NCBI GenBank assembly: GCA_022824365.1
Contig: JAJEAA010000011.1
Location: forward strand, 1 to 64,000
Reading direction: 5' to 3'
DNA length: 64,000 bases
DNA from: Anaerolineae bacterium
GTDB taxonomy: Bacteria > Chloroflexota > Anaerolineae > Aggregatilineales > Phototrophicaceae
The translations under genes and the position numbers were made by a program. The notes below the pieces were generated by a model, which saw only the letters and a list, made by a program, of their open reading frames with translations, was not told the DNA's origin and searched no databases. This document shows, in pieces, positions 57,100-64,000 of this stretch; positions within the stretch are counted from its first letter, which is position 1; every line of letters starts with the position of its first letter.

Positions 57100-58863
57100 C
57101 TACCGAGTGTCTTGGCTGCTTAGGACCTCGTAGACCTGGGCGTCCGCATACTCAAAAGCCAGTTTCAGGCGCAGATCCACTGGCGCTTCTATACCGGGGG
57201 CAACATATACAAAGTCGATCTCATCGGCGTCGTAATCCGCGCGAGTCAGGGCGTCCCACTCGAAATAGCGGACAGCGCGGAAGTCCGGCGCACGGCGTTC
57301 AGCGAAGACTGGCAGCCAGGCATTGCCGTCAGCGGCGAGGAGAAGGGCATCGGCCGGCGCGTTCTCGCGCAGCCAGTTCATCGCCGTCAGTTCGGCGGCG
57401 GTGATGCTTGCGGGCGGCAAATCGAGCAGGGGGCGAGCCAGATTCAGAAGCGGCTGAAAGCCGAGGCCAAGGAGCAGAATAAGCCCAGCCGTCAGAGCCA
57501 TCAAGCGATAGGCCAGCGGGCGCAGTCTCTGCTTGATAGCGGCGGCAACATGTTCGTCCCATAGATGCAATAGCGCGAGGCCGCCGAAAAAAGCGAAAGG
57601 CAAGATCGGTCCATGTCGCGCGAGATTGGGCGCGTTCGTCAGCGCGGCGATGGGAGGCAGCAAGGAGCCTAGCAGACCGAGCAGCGCCGCATCGACGACA
57701 AGCAGCAGCCAGAGGCTCATTAGCAACGATATGAGGCGCAGCGGACCGTCAATGCGCAGGCCGCGCCACAATCCATAGAGCGCCAGCGGCAGAATCAGGA
57801 AGCCTTGCGAGCGTGTCATGTACGTGAGGTTGGACAAGTTCGGCGCGAAGGGCGAGGGGCTGATGGGCAGCACCAAGGGCAAGTTGTTGACCAGCCAGGG
57901 GGCGATGCCGAGCAGGGCGACCAGGGGCAAGCCGACGGTAACGCCAAGGCGCGAGGACTTCGCGATCGCGCTGGGACGATGGAGCCAGGCGACGCCGAGC
58001 AGCGCCAGAAAGGCGAAGCACATGATGAGGCTCAGGCTGAGGCTGGTGTAGACAACCGCGCCCATCATCAGCCCGCCGGCGGCCAGGTCGGCAAGGCGGA
58101 AGCGACGCAGCAGACGGAGCGCGTAGAGCAGAAACGCCTCGGTGAAAAGCAGCGCCAGCAATTCGCTGAAGCGCCCGTCGATATAGCTGGTAAAGACGCC
58201 GAAGCTAAGGAGCAGCGCTACCGCCATGGCGCGGCCCAGGCGTTTGTCATGCAGTTCAGCGCCGAAGTCGTATGCCAGCCAGACCAGCAAGAAGACGACG
58301 ACGGCGGTCACGCTAAGCTGGATGAGGGGGATGGTGTGGTCAAGCTGGAGACTGAGGTAAGCGGAAAGGGCGTGGAAGCCGGGCGCGATGACCAGGTCGG
58401 ATTGCGCTGCAAAGGGCAGGAGGGACTTGAAGGATTCGCCTTCGCGGGTGGTCAGGCTATGGAAGGCGGTGACTTGCCCTTGCGCGCCCAGAGGGGCGGG
58501 AAGGTGCAAAAGCGGCAAGATGACGAAGAAAGCCGCTAGGGCGAAGAAAGCCAGATCCTCAGGACCGGGCCATCCTTGGTCGCGGTCTTCCAGTTGCTCG
58601 CCGCGGGCTTCGGCGCGAGCCTGCGCGGAGGAGAGCGTCCCGCCGAGCACGACGCCGGATAGCAGCGCGAAGAGCAGGTAGTCTATCACCAGCGTATCCC
58701 AGCCGAAGGCTTCGGTGTAGAAGACAGCGCCGCCGGTGACCAGAGCCAGGCATAAGGTCGAGGAAAGGGCGATGCGGGGTTGCGCGGTGCGCCAGGCGGG
58801 GGAGAGCATGGCGCCGGCGCCGAGCAGGACTGCCCCGAAAATGAAGACGACGAAGAGGCTCAT
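57100..58863 (-). CDS. Large polytopic membrane protein, GT-C-like
   Basis: A 587-residue protein with about thirteen membrane helices and a short soluble tail (SITAAELTAMNWLRENAPAD, PDFRAVRYFEWDALTRADYD). The tail wording (MNWLRENAPADALLLAADGN) is typical of PMT/GT39-like membrane proteins of Chloroflexota and resembles the tails of other membrane proteins in this window. No catalytic motif is certain: the loop after the third helix has LTTREGESFKSLLPFAAQSD. A role in surface glycan or lipid assembly is a guess. Confidence 0.65.
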   Translation of the reverse strand: MSLFVVFIFGAVLLGAGAMLSPAWRTAQPRIALSSTLCLALVTGGAVFYTEAFGWDTLVIDYLLFALLSGVVLGGTLSSAQARAEARGEQLEDRDQGWPGPEDLAFFALAAFFVILPLLHLPAPLGAQGQVTAFHSLTTREGESFKSLLPFAAQSDLVIAPGFHALSAYLSLQLDHTIPLIQLSVTAVVVFLLVWLAYDFGAELHDKRLGRAMAVALLLSFGVFTSYIDGRFSELLALLFTEAFLLYALRLLRRFRLADLAAGGLMMGAVVYTSLSLSLIMCFAFLALLGVAWLHRPSAIAKSSRLGVTVGLPLVALLGIAPWLVNNLPLVLPISPSPFAPNLSNLTYMTRSQGFLILPLALYGLWRGLRIDGPLRLISLLMSLWLLLVVDAALLGLLGSLLPPIAALTNAPNLARHGPILPFAFFGGLALLHLWDEHVAAAIKQRLRPLAYRLMALTAGLILLLGLGFQPLLNLARPLLDLPPASITAAELTAMNWLRENAPADALLLAADGNAWLPVFAERRAPDFRAVRYFEWDALTRADYDADEIDFVYVAPGIEAPVDLRLKLAFEYADAQVYEVLSSQDTR

Positions 58864-58877
58864 TGCAGAGGGGGAGG

Positions 58878-59267
58878 CTACCAGACGCGCTGAATGCCAT
58901 AGCTGTCAAAAGCGCGGTCGCTGGTAATGATTGGCAGGGCCTCAACGAGAGACTGTGCAATGAGCAGCCGGTCGAATGGGTCGCGGTGAATGTGAGGCAG
59001 ACTAGCGACCAGTTTTAGGTGCGCGACAGAAATATTCAGAACCTGGAATCGATCTGCTTTCAACTCTTCATCGACGAACTGATGAAACGGTCGAGGCAGA
59101 TCAAGTCCGCGATCGAGACTCGACTTTATCGCCAATTCCCAGATGCTCGCGAGGCTAAGGTAAACTTCGCTACTGGAATCCTCCAAACATTCCCTGGCGT
59201 TATCGCTTAGCTTGGTATTGCCAGTAACGAACCAAAGGTAAGCGGCCGTATCCAGGAGATAATTCAT
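58878..59267 (-). CDS. vapC: VapC-like toxin, PIN-domain ribonuclease
   Basis: A 129-residue PIN domain. The four acidic residues of the Mg2+ site are in YLLDTAAYLWF (Asp6), LASIWELAIK (Glu43), HRDPFDRLLIAQ (Asp97) and ITSDRAFDSYG (Asp). PIN toxins cut tRNA or rRNA when freed from the antitoxin. The start overlaps the antitoxin stop by four bases (59264-59267), the usual translational coupling. It forms a type II toxin-antitoxin pair with the upstream Phd-like gene. Confidence 0.92.
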   Translation of the reverse strand: MNYLLDTAAYLWFVTGNTKLSDNARECLEDSSSEVYLSLASIWELAIKSSLDRGLDLPRPFHQFVDEELKADRFQVLNISVAHLKLVASLPHIHRDPFDRLLIAQSLVEALPIITSDRAFDSYGIQRVW

Positions 59268-59494
59268 TCCGAGTAAGGTTCAAATTCAGGCAAGGGCTCA
59301 TAAAACTCATCAGTCATCTTGATCTTTCCCTTCAGACGACCGGCTTTTCGCGGACCCTTCTTGGGTGCGATTGTGGCGACGAGTTGGTAAGCTTGCTCAT
59401 CATCCGCAATGATGATGACGGTTCCGCCTTGTTTGGCATGTTCCAGTACTTCGTCGAGATTCTGCTTTGCTTCTTCGGTAGTGAATGTCTTCAT
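59264..59494 (-). CDS. Antitoxin, Phd/YefM family
   Basis: A 76-residue protein with the Phd/YefM N-terminal domain: MKTFTTEEAKQNLDEVLEHA, then GGTVIIIADDEQAYQLVATI. The C-terminal third (GRLKGKIKMTDEFYEPLPEF) is the toxin-wrapping tail. It neutralises the PIN toxin encoded next and represses the shared promoter, where a CTATCG/CGATAG inverted repeat flanks the -10 box. Confidence 0.9.
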   Translation of the reverse strand: MKTFTTEEAKQNLDEVLEHAKQGGTVIIIADDEQAYQLVATIAPKKGPRKAGRLKGKIKMTDEFYEPLPEFEPYSE

Positions 59495-59510
59495 TGCTGA
59501 ACTCCTGCGA

Positions 59511-59555
59511 CTATCGCATCAAGCCAGATTATACACGATAGCTATTGGAACTCAA
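59511..59555 (-). promoter_or_regulatory. Toxin-antitoxin promoter with flanking inverted repeat operator
   Basis: Minus strand TTGAGT (59550-59555), 16-base spacer, TATAAT (59528-59533). The hexamers CGATAG (59536-59541) and CTATCG (59511-59516) form an inverted repeat on either side of the -10 box, a likely binding site for the Phd-like antitoxin. Confidence 0.75.
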
Positions 59556-59575
59556 CAAGGCGCTCGCTCGCCGCG

Positions 59576-60565
59576 CTAGTAATTGCCGGGCAACCACCAC
59601 TGGAATTCTGGATTGTCAATGTTATCGAGCGTATGCTGATAGCTGTTGATCCAGAAACTGGGGGCGTTGATTGCTTTGAGCACTTCGATCTGCAGCGTCA
59701 GGCAGGCTTTTTCGCCGGGATAGCCGCCGGGTTGCAAGCCTTCGAGGTAGCGATGCGTGTGGCATGCCTCGTGGGAGAGCATGGCGGCCGTATTGCTGAT
59801 ATGCTCCCAGTGAGTGAAGCCCGGCGGATCCTCATTGATGTAGTCCAGGTAGAAAGTCTTGGCGCGCACATCCATACCCGGTATGTCCGATTCCAGGCGC
59901 TGGACGATCCGAGCCAGCCCGGCGATGGTGTAGTTGTACCAGTGCGGCGATCTATTCTTCAAGACGTCCAATGATTCTTCCATCTGGCGAATGAAGCCGT
60001 CGCCGCCAATGATGACCACGCCGTGTTTGTTGCCAAATTGGCCGGGGATGAGGCATTGCTGATTCTGGTAGGCGAAGTAGCCGTTTATCCAGTCTTGCTC
60101 GCCGCTGCAATGCCGGTCGATGTAGCAGCAGTTATCAACTTGCCCCGGCAGGTTGACCGCGGTTGTCGCTGTGGATTGATCCTGAGATGGCGCAGGCGCT
60201 CCGCACTGGTTGTTTTGATAAGCCCAGTAGCCGTCCACCCATTCCTGGTCGGTTCGACAGAGTCTGTCGACAAAGCAGCAATTGTCCACATCGGATGGCG
60301 CGCCGCCGCCGTTAATCCGGGTGTGATCGACCCATTCAGCCATCCAGACTTCTCGTCCGTTTCTATTGATTTTCAACCAGCGATCCAGGGAGCCGACGAC
60401 TTCCAGGGTTGTGCCGGATCGTACGGTAGTGACAATACGCGCCGACAGACTGCCGGAGGTCCGCAGGTTTGTGCGGTGCTCCGTGCGAATATGATAGCTC
60501 TGCGCCGATGCGAGGCTTATCAGACAGAAGAGCGAAATTGCTGCCGCAATATATTTTATTTTCAT
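59576..60565 (-). CDS. Secreted SH3-domain protein with cysteine-rich repeats and an HEACH metalloprotease-like motif
   Basis: A 329-residue exported protein. Signal peptide MKIKYIAAAISLFCLISLAS. Residues about 25-85 form a bacterial SH3 domain (NLRTSGSLSARIVTTVRSGT, VWMAEWVDHTRI). Two copies of a 30-residue module follow, VDNCCFVDRLCRTDQEWVDG / VDNCCYIDRHCSGEQDWING, each with four cysteines and ending Y-W/F-AYQNxQC. The last 150 residues contain AAMLSHEACHTHRYLEG, an H-E-x-x-H zinc motif. This suggests a peptidase active outside the cell, but the third ligand is not clear. Confidence 0.7.
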   Translation of the reverse strand: MKIKYIAAAISLFCLISLASAQSYHIRTEHRTNLRTSGSLSARIVTTVRSGTTLEVVGSLDRWLKINRNGREVWMAEWVDHTRINGGGAPSDVDNCCFVDRLCRTDQEWVDGYWAYQNNQCGAPAPSQDQSTATTAVNLPGQVDNCCYIDRHCSGEQDWINGYFAYQNQQCLIPGQFGNKHGVVIIGGDGFIRQMEESLDVLKNRSPHWYNYTIAGLARIVQRLESDIPGMDVRAKTFYLDYINEDPPGFTHWEHISNTAAMLSHEACHTHRYLEGLQPGGYPGEKACLTLQIEVLKAINAPSFWINSYQHTLDNIDNPEFQWWLPGNY

Positions 60566-60626
60566 ATGGGACTGCCTCCAAACAACTTGTACTGACGGCG
60601 CGCCAGATTATACTGCAAATTTGTTG

Positions 60627-61214
60627 TCAGGCGGGACGGCTGTACAACCACCAGAAGACCGACGGCGGGTATACAGGTTTCAAAGTCACGGACCATAAGA
60701 AGGCATCGGCGTACAAGAGCCGACGCAAGGCGATATCCGTCCGTTCTATGCCCGACATGAGTTCACCCTTGTCGTAGTCAAACTCGTCCATGGCCAGCAA
60801 GATTTCTTGGGCGATTGTACGGCGCAGCGCTTCCGCTGGATAGGCGGCGGCGCAGCCAGTCGGGTTCTCCTGGCAATCGCGGAAGAAGCCGCGCATCTGT
60901 GTCAAGCGGGCCGGGACTTCCTGTTTCAGTTTGTTTTCGTAATGCAGAGTCCACTCGCTTTGAACGGCATCGTGCCGCGCCAAAGCGCTATCCAGCCGGC
61001 CTTGCTGTTTCGGGTTCAAGGACGGGCGCAGGCGCAGCAGTCGACGCCGGCGCAAGAGCAATGCTCCGATGGTCAATTGCGGCGCTGTGGAGCGACGCGA
61101 ATAGCCGGCGGCCAACGGGAGATAGAGGCGGTCGCCCAGCACATAGTCAGCCAGTCTTTCCACCATATGCTCGAGTTCGGCAAGGTCGCGTTGGAGGGAG
61201 AGTTCTCGGGACAT
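60627..61214 (-). CDS. Protein of unknown function
   Basis: A 195-residue helical protein without signal or membrane segments. It is rich in charged residues with a basic stretch GALLLRRRRLLRLRPSLNPK around residue 50, followed by long helices and a Cys pair (FFRDCQENPTGCAAAYPAEA). It ends with aromatic residues (VYPPSVFWWLYSRPA). No family is recognised. It lies between a secreted SH3 protein and the CoxL-type gene, all on the minus strand, with repeats in the gap to the latter. Confidence 0.6.
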   Translation of the reverse strand: MSRELSLQRDLAELEHMVERLADYVLGDRLYLPLAAGYSRRSTAPQLTIGALLLRRRRLLRLRPSLNPKQQGRLDSALARHDAVQSEWTLHYENKLKQEVPARLTQMRGFFRDCQENPTGCAAAYPAEALRRTIAQEILLAMDEFDYDKGELMSGIERTDIALRRLLYADAFLWSVTLKPVYPPSVFWWLYSRPA

Positions 61215-61264
61215 GGGATTAGGCGGGATTCATGAAGGCAGCGACGTGTAGCGGGATTGAAAAC

Positions 61265-61290
61265 GGGCGACATGGTATGTCGTCCCTACA
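61265..61290. repeat. Palindromic intergenic repeat copy
   Basis: GGGCGACATGGTATGTCGTC followed by CCTACAA, between the unknown gene and the CoxL-type gene. The palindrome keeps base pairing although its inner bases differ from other copies. Confidence 0.7.
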
Positions 61291-61338
61291 ACTGATATTT
61301 TGGTTGGGACGGCAGAACAAGCTTAAATTCATCGTGGT

Positions 61339-63633
61339 TTAGTTGATCGCCTCCCAGATGCGGCGCGGCGTCAAAGGCATATCGAGATGGCGGAGACCGA
61401 ATGGCTTGAGCGCATCCATGACGGCGTTCACGACAGCCGGGGTCGAGCCGATAGTGGCGGCTTCGCCGATGCCTTTGGCGCCGAGCGGGTTGAGCGTGGT
61501 CTCGGTGACGGTTTTGTCGATGGTGAATGACGGGAAAGTATCGGCGCGGGGCATGGCATAATCCATCATCGAGCCGGTCAGCAGTTGGCCCTGCTCGTCG
61601 AAGACGATCTCTTCAAGCAAGGCTTGGCCGATGCCTTGAGCCAAGCCGCCGTGAATCTGCCCTTCCACCAGCAGAGGGCTGATGCGGGGACCGCAGTCAT
61701 CGACAGAATAGTATTCGCGCAGGTTTATGCAGCCGGTATCGCGCTCGATCTCGACGACGGCGATGTGCGTGCCGAAGGGATAGATAAAATCGGCCGGGCG
61801 GAAGAAATCGGTCGCTTCCAAGCCGGTGTCGATATCATCGGGCAGGCGGTCGCTGTAGGCGCGGGCGGCGATCTTGCTGAGTTGCAAGCTGCGCCCCGGC
61901 ACGCCTTTGACGCGGTATTCGCCATCAGCAAGTTCGATATCGCCAGGCGAAGCTTCCAGCATGTGCGCCGCGATCGAAATGGCTTTCTCGCGCACCTTGA
62001 TCGCGGAGCGGACGATGGCGGAACCGCCGATAGCGAGGCTGCGGCTGCCGAAGGTGCCGACGCCGACCGGCTGCGCGCCAGTATCGCCGTGCTTGACGAT
62101 GACGCTGTCGTAATCGGCGCCAATTTCATCGGCAACGATTTGGGCGAATGTAGTCTGCAAGCCTTGGCCGTGGGGCGATGTGCCGGTGTAGACGGTGACT
62201 GTGCCGCCGGGCTCTACGCGCACGACGCCGCTCTCGTAAGGTCCAAAGCCACACATTTCGACATAGGTGGCCATGCCGATGCCGAGCAAGGTATCGGAAT
62301 CGCCCCCGCGGCGGGCCGCTTGTTCGTCGCGCAGCGCGTTGTAATTCGCCGTTTGCAGGGCGGTATCGAGATTCTTCTCGTACTCGCCCGTATCATAAGT
62401 GGAGCCGGTCGGTGTTTTGTAAGGGAATTGCTCGGGTTTGACGTAATTGCGGCGGCGGACATCGGCGGGGTCCATATCCAGCTCGGCCGCGATCATGTCG
62501 ATGGCGCGCTCGATGTAATAGATGGCCTCGGGACGGCCCGCGCCGCGGTAAGCCGCCACCGCGATCGTATGGGTAAGGACGTTGCTCGCTTTGAAATGCA
62601 CGGCCGGGATATGGTAGTTGCCGGTGGCCATCAAGCCGGTGAGATGAGCGATATCGTAGAAAGGCGGGTAGGCGCCCAATTCGCCGATCACATGCAGGCG
62701 CAAGCCTAGCAGCGCGCCATCATCGTCAAAGGCGACCTCGACATCGGCGATCTGCGAGCGGCCATGCGTGGTCGAGACAAAGTGCTCGACGCGCGTCCCC
62801 GCCCATTTCAGCGGGATGCCGAATTGCTGCGCCAGCTTGGCGATGGCGATTTCTTCCGGATAGAGCTGGTTCTTGACGCCGAAGCCGCCGCCGACATTGG
62901 GCGCGATCACACGGAGCATATTCTCCGGCAGGCGCAGGGCGGTCGCCAGGGCGGCGCGCAGCCCATGCGGAATTTGCGTACTGGACCAGAGTGTGATGCC
63001 GCCGGTGACGGCATCAGGCGCGGCGGCAACAGCGCGCACTTCCATCGGCACGCCAGCGACGCGTTGACTGAGCATGCGTTGGCTTAGCGTACGAGGGGCA
63101 TCGGCGAAGACCTGGTCGACATCGTCAGTTTTCTTCTCGCCGGTATCAATGATGTTTCTCTCCAAGCCAGCAAAAACCGGTGGCGCGTCGCTGCCATAGG
63201 CGCTGAGCAAGTCGGCAGCGGCGGGTAATTCTTCCCAGTCAACCTCGACATCGTCGATAGCGTCTTCGGCAATTTCCGGCGTTGTGGCGATGACGGCGGC
63301 GACCACCTCGCCGACATGGCGAACGCGCTCGACTGACAGGGCAAGATGGCTGTATTTCTCCTGCGCAACATCTCCACCGGCAACCGGCACCGGCTCCCAC
63401 TCTCCGCGCATGTCTTCGCCGGTGATCACAGCCAGCACTCCAGCGCGGGCGGCAGCGGCAGCGGCGTCGATGCGGAGGATGTTGGCGTGGGCATAGGGAC
63501 TGCGGACAAAAGCGACGTGCCCCATGCCGGGCAGCTTGATATCACCGACATACTTGCCAGCGCCGGTGATCAGGCTGGGGTCTTCCTTGCGTTTGACGCT
63601 TGCGCCTACCATCGAGCGTAAAACCATCGCCAT
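61339..63633 (-). CDS. Xanthine dehydrogenase family large subunit, form II CoxL-like molybdopterin hydroxylase
   Basis: A protein of about 764 residues with the full molybdenum-hydroxylase large subunit plan. GASVKRKEDPSLITGAGKYV opens it; VGGGFGVKNQLYPEEIAIA and the active-site loop AAYRGAGRPEAIYYIERA follow. AYRGAGR marks form II CoxL-like enzymes, not true CO dehydrogenases (form I has AYRCSFR). The molybdenum-binding GTSPHGQGLQTTFAQIVADE and the GAKGIGEAATIGSTPAVVNA ending with the catalytic Glu are present. Substrate is unknown, probably an aldehyde or N-heterocycle. Medium (FAD) and small (2Fe-2S) subunit genes are not adjacent. Start: ATG 63633 or 63627, with AAGGAG just before. Confidence 0.9.
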   Translation of the reverse strand: MAMVLRSMVGASVKRKEDPSLITGAGKYVGDIKLPGMGHVAFVRSPYAHANILRIDAAAAAARAGVLAVITGEDMRGEWEPVPVAGGDVAQEKYSHLALSVERVRHVGEVVAAVIATTPEIAEDAIDDVEVDWEELPAAADLLSAYGSDAPPVFAGLERNIIDTGEKKTDDVDQVFADAPRTLSQRMLSQRVAGVPMEVRAVAAAPDAVTGGITLWSSTQIPHGLRAALATALRLPENMLRVIAPNVGGGFGVKNQLYPEEIAIAKLAQQFGIPLKWAGTRVEHFVSTTHGRSQIADVEVAFDDDGALLGLRLHVIGELGAYPPFYDIAHLTGLMATGNYHIPAVHFKASNVLTHTIAVAAYRGAGRPEAIYYIERAIDMIAAELDMDPADVRRRNYVKPEQFPYKTPTGSTYDTGEYEKNLDTALQTANYNALRDEQAARRGGDSDTLLGIGMATYVEMCGFGPYESGVVRVEPGGTVTVYTGTSPHGQGLQTTFAQIVADEIGADYDSVIVKHGDTGAQPVGVGTFGSRSLAIGGSAIVRSAIKVREKAISIAAHMLEASPGDIELADGEYRVKGVPGRSLQLSKIAARAYSDRLPDDIDTGLEATDFFRPADFIYPFGTHIAVVEIERDTGCINLREYYSVDDCGPRISPLLVEGQIHGGLAQGIGQALLEEIVFDEQGQLLTGSMMDYAMPRADTFPSFTIDKTVTETTLNPLGAKGIGEAATIGSTPAVVNAVMDALKPFGLRHLDMPLTPRRIWEAIN

Positions 63634-63671
63634 CAACTCCTTATTTTGATTGAGTTTATTATAGTGGACAG

Positions 63672-63727
63672 CGTAAGCGGACGACTCACAGGGTCTCGTA
63701 GACACTGATCGTCAGTCACCCCTACAA
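63672..63727. repeat. Degenerate palindromic repeat upstream of the CoxL-like gene
   Basis: CGGACGACTCACAGGGTCTC and TCGTCAGTCACCCCTACAAT resemble two damaged members of the main palindrome family. The region 63634-63807 has no gene. Confidence 0.5.
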
Positions 63728-63807
63728 TACTTTCGTTCCGTTGCTCGTTTCATTACTTTACTTCAATTTTTCATGTCTTTCTTGAAACCGCCTCGCCAGT
63801 TGGGAAA

Positions 63808-64000
63808 TTAGGAGGCATCTATAGTATCAACCTTATAGCCCTGCTGCAGCCAGCCTTTGGTGCCGTCCTCCAGGTTGTAGATCTCTTCGTAGCCCATGCT
63901 CGCCAGGAAGAGCGCCGCTTGCGACGAACGGACGCCGGTGTTGCAGACGAGTAGCACGGGCGCGTCTTCGCTGATTTCGTCGGCGCGCGCCATGAATTCG
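63808..64000 (-). CDS. Rhodanese-like domain protein, 5' end beyond window
   Basis: The last 64 residues of a rhodanese domain. The active-site loop is VLLVCNTGVRSSQAALFLAS with the catalytic Cys, followed by GYEEIYNLEDGTKGWLQQGY. Such proteins move sulfane sulfur between carriers. The first ATG in the window (63993) is probably internal: the frame continues to the edge with EFMARADEI, which aligns with rhodanese sequences, so the true start lies outside. Confidence 0.85.
   Translation of the reverse strand, partial: EFMARADEISEDAPVLLVCNTGVRSSQAALFLASMGYEEIYNLEDGTKGWLQQGYKVDTIDAS

Noticed and set aside
61339-63633. True aerobic CO dehydrogenase large subunit
   Set aside because: The active-site loop is AYRGAGR (form II), not AYRCSFR (form I), so CO oxidation is not supported.

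Overview
The window looks like a chromosomal segment of an uncultured or poorly characterised Chloroflexota bacterium, most likely class Anaerolineae. This rests on gene content and style: high-GC genes with GTG/TTG starts, class 1 and 5 ABC solute-binding proteins, TPR and SH3 surface proteins, YfhO/PMT-type membrane proteins, and intergenic regions crowded with short palindromic repeats. No taxonomic marker is present, so this is an inference. The left edge cuts an IS3-family element and the right edge cuts a rhodanese-domain gene.

Layout. 0-8 kb: a MaoC-type protein, L-rhamnose mutarotase, an exact 113-bp tandem repeat, an enolase-superfamily sugar-acid dehydratase, a secreted zinc protease, a DM13 protein and a TPR protein. 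7.8-8.0 kb: the SRP RNA gene with its own promoter. 8.4-11 kb: a MarR-regulated drug-export ABC system. 11-17.4 kb: glutaminyl cyclase, glutamine synthetase, a WD40-like propeller protein, a YhhQ-type transporter, an Ada-like methyltransferase. 17.6-28.3 kb: an AhpD-like protein with an in-frame UGA in its CxxC motif, then a long minus-strand nutrient-uptake block (dipeptide-type permeases, two paralogous family 5 binding proteins, and a sugar ABC transporter). 28.4-43 kb: glycosyltransferase, TIM-barrel isomerase, TPR proteins, HAD phosphatase, the selenocysteine tRNA gene, a DUF262/DUF1524 defence-type nuclease inserted beside it, and large membrane proteins. 42.7-44 kb: a cysteine synthase preceded by what reads as a complete cysteine-responsive attenuator. 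44-57 kb: cupin, MogA, endonuclease/phosphatase, isochorismatase, GNAT, GT2/YfhO cell-surface genes, VOC, MBL, a glycoside hydrolase, an aminomutase-like aminotransferase and an epimerase. 57-64 kb: a membrane protein, a Phd/VapC toxin-antitoxin pair, two secreted or unknown proteins, and a form II CoxL-type molybdenum hydroxylase.

Three observations stand out. (1) Selenocysteine use: the AhpD-like gene reads C-V-Y-UGA with a SECIS-like hairpin placed correctly after the UGA, and the same window carries a tRNA-Sec with anticodon UCA. (2) A short leader ORF with five consecutive cysteine codons lies between a consensus promoter and an intrinsic terminator immediately upstream of the cysteine synthase gene. 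(3) The SRP RNA carries a UAAC (URRC-type) apical tetraloop instead of GGAA, behind a near-consensus promoter. The DUF262 gene beside tRNA-Sec suggests that selC is an integration site here.

The long stretches without genes (about 1350-1957, 7557-8482 apart from the SRP RNA, 14832-15118, 17341-17642, 20700-20984, 40254-40528, 54323-54697) hold repeats and remnants rather than recognisable genes.
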